Source of the DNA: Schistosoma mansoni
Lineage: Eukaryota > Platyhelminthes > Trematoda > Strigeidida > Schistosomatidae
NCBI RefSeq assembly: GCF_000237925.1
Contig: NC_031497.1
Coordinates: 9,171,675-9,235,674, forward strand
DNA length: 64,000 bases
Direction: 5' to 3'
In this document: piece by piece, positions 47,396-56,600 of the stretch
Layout of the letters: each line of letters opens with the position of its first letter
Numbering within the stretch: the stretch's first letter is position 1
Program-made: the position numbers and the translations under genes
Notes under the pieces: generated by a model
Database searches by the model: none
Told to the model about the DNA's origin: nothing
What the model saw: only the letters and a program-made list of their open reading frames with translations

Positions 47396-50300
47396 CTCAT
47401 TTATTGTCGCCCTAATATACGTCCACTAGTTAGCATTTACGCATGACTTTGAATTCATGATTACAATCATAAAAGCTTAAAATAATGAGACCATCAGTGA
47501 AGATAAATCAATATTTCGCTTACGGAATAATAATTAAGTAAAACAATGTAAACTATTTCAATGATATTCATTTTTTTAACTAACTGGCTTCTAATATACT
47601 TTCAGATATAGACAGTCTCCCTTAACAACAAAAAGTTGTTTATTAACTAAACTAAATTCACATTTAATATTGAATATAAATACAAATTAAATTGGTTTAA
47701 CTATTTATTGATTTGATCGGATATTGATAAAAAAAATTATTTTATAAAAACATAACCATAAATATCGATAAGTGTATATGAAACGTTTAATACAGAATTT
47801 TAGTCGTAATTAATGCTGTTACATATTGATAAACAAAAATATATATAAACACGGACAACGACACTATCGAAAATAAATAAAATTTATTTATTGTCTATAC
47901 TACATAACAATACAATTGTGAATAAATAGATTTTTATCATGTCCTAAATGCACACAGTTATAGTATTGTCATATTAGAAATAACATGATGTCGGTAGAAA
48001 ATACCCACATAATTTTAGGAATTTAAATCAAAACCTTTACTACATTCGTTACTTTTTTCTTCTTCAGTTTTTTGTGGATTTATTCATTGGTTCATTTAAT
48101 ACGTATTAATACTGGAACAGCTGGGCATCAGAAAAAAGTATGTACCATACTGTTATTTCGTAGCGAAGACTTAAGTCTGGGTAACTTCCGGGACCTATGA
48201 ATGGACAATTATTCCATGTATATTCTTATTGTTTAACTATTGAGTGATTAGATTGTACATATCTATATTCATCTTATTATAAGATTCATTTTGACCTATT
48301 GATTATTATTATACGATTTACTGTTCTTAAATTATACTCAGTTTATTAATTACTGTCTCCCAAGTTCACAGCCACACTTGGCTTGATCTTAAACAAATAT
48401 TATTTTCTAGAACACCAATAAAAGCCTCGGCAATATGAATCATTATTCTTAAACATCCTGGGCTTATATACCGACCAAACAGACTACATTGTACCATAAA
48501 ATAGAAAATAATATTTGTATAAGATCAAGCCAAATGTGGCTGTGAACTTGGGAGACAGTAATTAATAAACTGAGTATAATTTAAGAACAGTAAATCGTAT
48601 AATAATAATCAATAGGTCAAAATGAATCTTATAATAAGATGAATATAGATATGNNNNNNNNNNNNNNNNNNNNNNNNNNNNNNNNNNNNNNNNNNNNNNN
48701 NNNNNNNNNNNNNNNNNNNNNNNNNNNNNNNNNNNNNNNNNNNNNNNNNNNNNNNNNNNNNNNNNNNNNNNNNNNNNNNNNNNNNNNNNNNNNNNNNNNN
48801 NNNNNNNNNNNNNNNNNNNNNNNNNNNNNNNNNNNNNNNNNNNNNNNNNNNNNCACACACAACATCCTTGAACTCCACTAGTCTCATGGCATCTGATAAA
48901 CTTCTGACAAGCTTTCAAGTTATAATTAACATAATAAAATAAACCACGTGAATAAAGTGTATGATGTAGGAATTTTTATATCCGGTTAGTTGAGATTACT
49001 AGTTAATGAGTTTCTAACCATCGGTTACGATAATCACGCGGACCCCAATCAGGTAGTCTACACCTATTAGAACAGCTCTAAAAACACGTCGAGCAAACAA
49101 CAAAATTATATTTATTCATACTTTACCGAATTTCATTATTGGATTTATAATTTTATATTTAGCTTTTACAAGGTCTAATGTGCCAGTCTGTGATGATAAA
49201 TCAATTGGTTGATAGAATTAATAGGATATTATGATTTAAATTATAATTGTATTCACGGAACCAATTCCTTGAATTCTAACTGGATGGGTTTCAGAAAATA
49301 AAATTGTTAACCGATTGAATAAGTATGTGAGTTCATATTAAAGATTTAAAACTTGTTGGTTTTATATACAAAAAAAAGTTAGATATAGAAAAAGACATGA
49401 ATGAAAATGATAGGGATTACTAAGTTACTAATGAACTTTCACTTCCGTCCATTATAACACTAGCAAAGTCTATTAGTTCAACATTTAATTTACGGAATAC
49501 TTATAAGTATATTTTTAATCTGAGTTTATCAAAAAAGCATACACTACAAAGTTGTATAGAATAAATGTGACCTACTTCATCGAATAACTGTAACAAAGCT
49601 GTCAAAACATCTGGATGAGCTTTCTCCGTCTCATCAAACAAAACAACTGCATTCGGACAAGCAGCTAAAGCTCGTGTAAGCTGACCACCTTCTTCATGAC
49701 CAACATAACCCGGTGGTGATCCGATGAATTTAGACACCTATAAAACAATAATGGAAAATTTTAAACTAATCACATGCACAGTGTAATACAGAGACTGGAA
49801 AACATAGAAAAAAGAGACTGATATCCATACACACTAAAGCACATATGAAGACAAAAAAAAATGAGAGATGATATCCCAGGAAATCAAATAGATCATGTGT
49901 TGTTGAGAAGCGGATACAAGGTAATTGTAAATTACAAATTTAGGCAATATAATTTTGATGAGTTATTCCTCTGCTCAAGGTCATTGGCCACATATCGGTT
50001 CCTGAGCCAGTCTAGTAGTATTATTATTTATCCAGTCTTCGGTAGAAAATGTTCTTGAGTAAAATTAATCTTTTTACTCTCCACAGCTGGTTTCCCAAGT
50101 GTTATAAAAAGTGAACTATTAATTGAAAAGGACGGCAGAACACAGTAGAATCATACTCTGCTGCCCTTCAGTTCCACAGCATCTCAACAGACGGATATCA
50201 GAAATGTATGAAACTCAAAATCTACATAGCTGCTAATAAAATGGTGTTCAATCTCTACGATAATCTTAACGAAGTGACAGTGTTATTGAGTAGTTTTCCA

Positions 50301-53300
50301 AAATCTTAGGGCATCATGTAATAGAATAGCAGAGAGCTGACAGAATAGTATCCATTAAGTTAAATCTATATTTAATTAATTAACTATTAATTCAATAAAG
50401 TAATTAGCTGATATTAACAGAGTAACACAAATATAGTCAATAAAATATGGGAATCATTATTGATACACATTGCACGTATTATTCTGTAAATGCGAAGGAA
50501 TTGCAATGTAGAAACACTATATGGTATGAGCAATTACATTAATTTGAAATATAAATTTCGGTTAATTTGCATGTTGTCAAATTAACAGGGTGTTTAAGAA
50601 TAAATAAAAAACACGAATAAATGATGCTAGGGTGAAGAGAACAAAGGAGACTATGAAAAGCGCTTGTTTATTCTTTAATGAATACATTGATACGTTTCCA
50701 GTGAGTTTTTATTATACTTGTTGAGTGAGTTGATAGCTATCTTGACTATATTAACTTAGGGAGTCAAGAGTTGACGTTTAAAACGATAGATGTCAAGTTC
50801 GAGTCCCAGTTTGCAGAGTGACATTGAGATGAAGGTATATTCAGCTGACAAGTCGTAATGCGTATCCTGGATAATGTGCCTGTTATGTAATTATTGAGAT
50901 TTATAAATTGTGACACGTTTTGACTTTGCATTTTAGTTACACAATTATGTAAGTTGTGTGTTTATTTAATGAAGATACAACAACGATACACAAAACCATT
51001 GAAATACGTCGAGGGAACATTCTTGATTATTTTGCAGTACAACCCATCTCTTACATAGTCCCTTACATGTTTCATGACTCCTTCAATTATGTTGTCATTA
51101 CACTTATTTTCAGTTTTCTTCAAAAGAATCTTCCCAATCTTCTGCAGTCATGCATCCCACTTCCAATTGGTGCTACATACTACTTATATTTGTCAACATA
51201 AATAGCATATGCCACAGTATATGTACATGTAGCTAAAACCTAAGAATTAAAGACGTGACTCAGTGGTTAGGCCTTTAGACTTTAAAACACCGCTTCATCT
51301 ACTTCCGTTTTGGGACCTAGGTAGTATCAGTTGCCCTCACACCTCCAATGTGGCTTAAAACTAAGTACATGAATATGTACCAGGTACACGAGCTAGTAAA
51401 CTATTTTAACAAAGAACTTGAAAAATACATACTTCATGTTTTTCTTGGTATTCTGACATATCAATACGTATAAAGCCCTTTTTAATGTCTTTATGTAAGT
51501 ATGCTGCTACTTGTTTAGCCAACTCTGTTTTGCCTATACCGGAGGAACCAAGAAACAGAAATACAAGTGGATGATCTTCATCATACCAACCATTTTCTTT
51601 ACGTCTTATAGCTAAATGAAAGAAATACAAGGAGTAAAATGTTGAAAATATATTTTAAAACAACCATTTTACATTTGAATTATGATAAGTTAATTTATTG
51701 AATTTAGAAAACTTGTGAACCGATTCATATCACAAGCAGTTATTTTACATAATCCTGTATAATCCGGATATAAGTAAAATTTGCTTATGATTTATACTAG
51801 GCCAACTAAATAATGAGCAACATATCATTATAATGACCCACCCATACGTTGTTTTGATGAAATTAAACACAGACTAGTTTGGCTAATAGGTTACAATACC
51901 ATGGAGAATGCCTAGTTCATATGTACACAATGCATATGATAAGTAAATTACAAAATCATTTTCTTTCAAAATTTTCCTTAAAAAGTTACACAAGATTTTC
52001 TAACAAAGTTATCTAAACTTTTAAAGAGATAAATGACCACAGCGCTGAAAACATTTGATTTAAATATTAATAGTGAGAGTGCAGCAACACGACTTTAAGC
52101 CTGAAGTCCATACATCTGACAATCTGTCACAGAGATTCATACAATAAAAATCCATAGATGGAACATAAAACTAAAATTGGAGTTTGTAAATTCATGGAAA
52201 TGTTGACATTTTAACCTACAAAATATGATAACTTCGTGAACGCTGGTAAAATGACGATTTATTTAAAACAATGGAGTTTTAACCAGTGAATCACAGGTTC
52301 TAAATTCGGTTCGCTTCATTCGCCTCCGGTAGTTTTTTAGTGTCATCAGCGCATGCACAAAAACTGAAACTCAAAGTTGACTACAAGATACAAATATGCA
52401 ACCATTTTAACTATGCATGAAAATATTGAAGTGCTTTTTGTACTACTAGTTTTATCTACAGTAGCTAAGTACTGTTAAGCCAAAGTAAATAACTACAGAA
52501 TGTATCTACTAAATTAGGAAATACAAAATATGAACTAGATACATACAACTCTAAAACACTTTAGGCATAACATATAAATATGATGTTTTACATTACGTTA
52601 AATTTAAAAGGAAGTGTAATTATTGGCTTAAAATATTATTTAGAAACATCCCTCGAAATTCCTGTAACCACAGAAATATTTGTTAGTAAATTATTTTCAG
52701 TATGGGGATTTCTGAAGATTGTAGTATTTTAATAGTTGAATTCACGAATCGATCTAAGCCGTCCAGTACTTCCAGGTTTTAAATGGTGGTCTCTCTTAGG
52801 TCGACTCGTGGATTCAACTGTTGAAATAAATTGTTTTTCTACGCCTCATAAAACATAATGGCTTATAACTTCAAAAATTATGAACATTCCATAATTCGAA
52901 AAATATCGCAAATTCAAGATTATGGGGGACTCTATACATATCTAGTATTATGACCAACAAGCTTTTACAACTTCCCAACTAATTAACAAAATACTAGAAT
53001 GCTCACAATCTTTAGCTGTTCAATAACGTGTAACTTATTTTTGAATTATTTGGACTTTTTTTAGCTTGGATCAATGGAGCAACTCACGATATTCATGTCG
53101 TTTTAAAAGTCTCAACAGTAAGCTAACTGATCACTGATATAGAATAAGTTTGATTTGCTTTTTATTTATTGGATTTTTCATATCTGTTTATTCGGCAGCT
53201 TTATGTTGTTATTACAACTAAAAGAAATATATAAGCCGACCTCCTTGGATTGTACTGGACTCCGCATGACCGAGCTATAATCATGTGAGATCAGTAGTAT

Positions 53301-53626
53301 GGTTTAGTACGAGTGTTGATTATTCTGCTTTGATCGTCTATGTAGTATCAATTATACGATAGTAGTGAGATGACAGACTAAAATAACATCTAAAAACTAT
53401 TGGTCTAGAACGCAGTTCTCCCACGCTCACTCGCCTGATAACCAGAATGCGTAAAAGTCATCATACATGTATCGTTCCACTAAGTAATATTACCGAATAT
53501 TAACGTGAATGATTAATGTAGGACTCAGTGGTACATATTAAGGAATTGTAAAATACTAGATACATCTTTGATACTCCAGTCACATTTTTATTTTTTGCAT
53601 TTATTAGACAGAATAATACTGAACTG

Positions 53627-53669
<43 letters not shown>

Positions 53670-56600
53670 CAACCATAGTGTGGGAATGGCTGATTGTATG
53701 AATACATATCTACAACCATAACAACTCTCGACCTCATTTTGTTAATGGGTACGGGATGATTGTCGAAGTGTAAAAGTGAGAATCAATTAACACTTGTCAG
53801 TGTGAACAGTACAGATATTCATTATAGTAAGAGGGGAAATTTTTACTATACTAAAATCCACGAGATAAATTTTTAAAGTTATCAAGAGACAAAAACTCAG
53901 ATTTGAGCGTACTGTTATTAAGTAATAATATACAGGATACTGAAAACAACTTTTTCATTCACAGGTTTTACGGGAACTTATAGAATAGACTAGAGAAGTA
54001 TAACAGAAAGTATTTAAAAGCATTATGGTGTAGTGTACACTGTTTATGCTGACAGATATAAGTAGTATGTAGTAACAACCAGAAGTACGATGCCTGTTAG
54101 CAGAAGATTGAATTGAAGAGAAGAAGGAAAACAGAACAATTGTAATAGCAAGATAATTGGAAGAATCATGAAGCATGTAAAGGAGAAGTGAAGGAAGATG
54201 TGCAAATAATGTATTCAGTGTATGGTTTTCATATTCTACCAAGACACTGTGTAATATTGCATAAAATAATAAACTCGTTTTCCCCACCTAAATCTTCGTC
54301 CGTTACAACAGTAATAGAAATGATGAAAACAGAAAGGCGTACAATAAACTAACCTGCACTAACAGTGCGAATAGCAGCTTCTTGACCAACAATTACTTTA
54401 CGTAAACGATTTTCTAGTGGTTGAAGGCGTCTTTCCTCTCGCTCTTTGGCAGCCACTTCTTCTGCCTTCTGCAAAAGCCGATTATTATAAGGGAAGAATA
54501 CTTTAAACGCTTAAGATAACAAAATAGAATATGTATTCATATTGTTTAAGTCAGAGGCCATGGTTTGTTTTTCATATTGTGAGATACAAATATAAAACGT
54601 AGCGAATGCAACAGAAACAAACGATCCTCAGTATGGCAGCCACTAACATATAATGGGTAAAACGTGTTCAAGTCATCTTAGCTGATATTTTAAGTTGACA
54701 TCACCAATCGAATAATGATCCCCTAGTACATTTAAACATGAACAGATCTCAGGATTATTTTATGCTGTTATTAGATGTAAGGAACTCTCTGGAAACAACG
54801 ATAACCAGCAACAGGAGGTTGTTAAACATTTTTAACCTTGAAAATCAGTTTAACAAGCGTGGGACTCGTATTAAAGCATTATACACCCGTTTCACAGCTA
54901 TAATAATGTCACGATGGCCCTTAAAAGATATAAACTTCTTAATTATGTTAAATTGTTCACTAGGAAGGAGTGTACGAATACATTCCTCCCAATATTATAG
55001 ACGCGTTCTAAACCTCAAAGGTGTGAAGTACCCATTGCACATATCTGTGTTGGTTTGTAGAGCTTTTAAGATACCGACAGAATTCACAAGCACCGCTCTC
55101 AGATAAAGAACAGCCGCGTTTAACGAATTAAAAGTAGTTCTCGTGTTACGAAACAATGAATGTTGGACAGAAATAAGTACGATAGCGCAAGAGGGTCTGG
55201 AGAAGGTTGAAGACATCCATGCATCTACAAACTGATATACCCTAACACCTCTTGCTATATTTATTTATTTGAACATATAAATATTGGTACAAGGGGACAC
55301 CAGATATATATGAGCCACGCGATAAAAATGAGGATGGAGAGAAAAATGATGTAACGTGCGTATGAGAGTTGTTGATTTTCCATTTAGATTAAAACTATGT
55401 AAACGACAAAAATGATCACGAAGCATGCATTAAATAGTAGTAATATAAAGTATACTTGATAACTTTGCGAAATTCCCCCGAATTGTCAGCATTAAAAAGC
55501 TTTAACACTGCAATTGCAACTTTAAATGCTGATTGAAACTTCGATTCCACTTTGAACGCTTATTTTATTTTATTTTATTTAAACACACAAATATTGGTAC
55601 AAGGAAGCACCAGATACATATGCGCTATACAAATCTCATTCGATTTGCTTGAGGGCTGTGATACTGCCCAGGTGCCCGAACTGAAGCAGGTGGTTTTCTT
55701 AGGGGCCCACACCCGGAGCCTTTGATCGGAAGATCTGATCCACAAGGCAGTGGAGCATCGTGAGGAGATGCAGTCCCATGGTAGCCGGTGATCAACGATT
55801 GATTCGTACGCCATTTGTTTCCTCAGGATACTGGAGCCCATGTGCACCATTGGTTTGGAATCAGGGTTTTCCAACTCCCCTAGGTGGACTCGCCTTGTCC
55901 ACCAACCCGGTTAAAGCGCCGGACATTCGCTTTTCGTCCTCTCAATTTCGTAAACAACAGTAATGCCAGGAGAAGGCAGTGAGTAGGACTTCCCTGGCAG
56001 AGGCTATATATTCGCTGGCCATGTGAGAGCATTTGGAGAGGGAGAGCGGACTCTCTCCACTCTCGGCCGTACCAGGGCATTTGGGGGCTCTTTGAACGCT
56101 ATTTTAAGTGAAGATACATTAGCTCCATAACTGTCTAAAATGTGCCCTCAAGACCTCTAGAGGTCATGGAGTAGACTTTCCAAACCAAATCCTTTCTGGT
56201 AACATATTTATAGTTACTAATAAGTCTTTAATCCATTAGGTTGGTTGATATTTATCAGCCATGAAGAAAAAAAAAATTTGTTCCAAATAGCTGGACCTGC
56301 CTTTCCAAGAGTTTCGGATATTTTTGAAGGCTGTCATTAGGCGCACCACCTACCTTACCGATTATCTAGTTGATACCAAACTTGTTATTGCTACTGACAT
56401 GGATAATGTGGAACAACTCACAGTAACAATCCAGTAACCATTACCACCAAGGTACAGGGTTCTAACCAGTTATTAAAGTAATCGTGAATCACACATAAGC
56501 TGGTACTCGCAGTCTGCCTTATAAAGTTATGGACTTATGAAATTAGTATAAAACAGAAACTAAATTTAATGACGGGTTTTACTCAATCTAGTTTCATTTA

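Noticed and set aside
48562-48918. Several frames across the N run
   Set aside because: They exist only because unknown bases contain no stop codon.
49501-49575. Extension of the CLPB frame past exon 49737-49576
   Set aside because: This is read-through into the intron: the family sequence stops at LFDE and resumes with GRLTDG at 45560.
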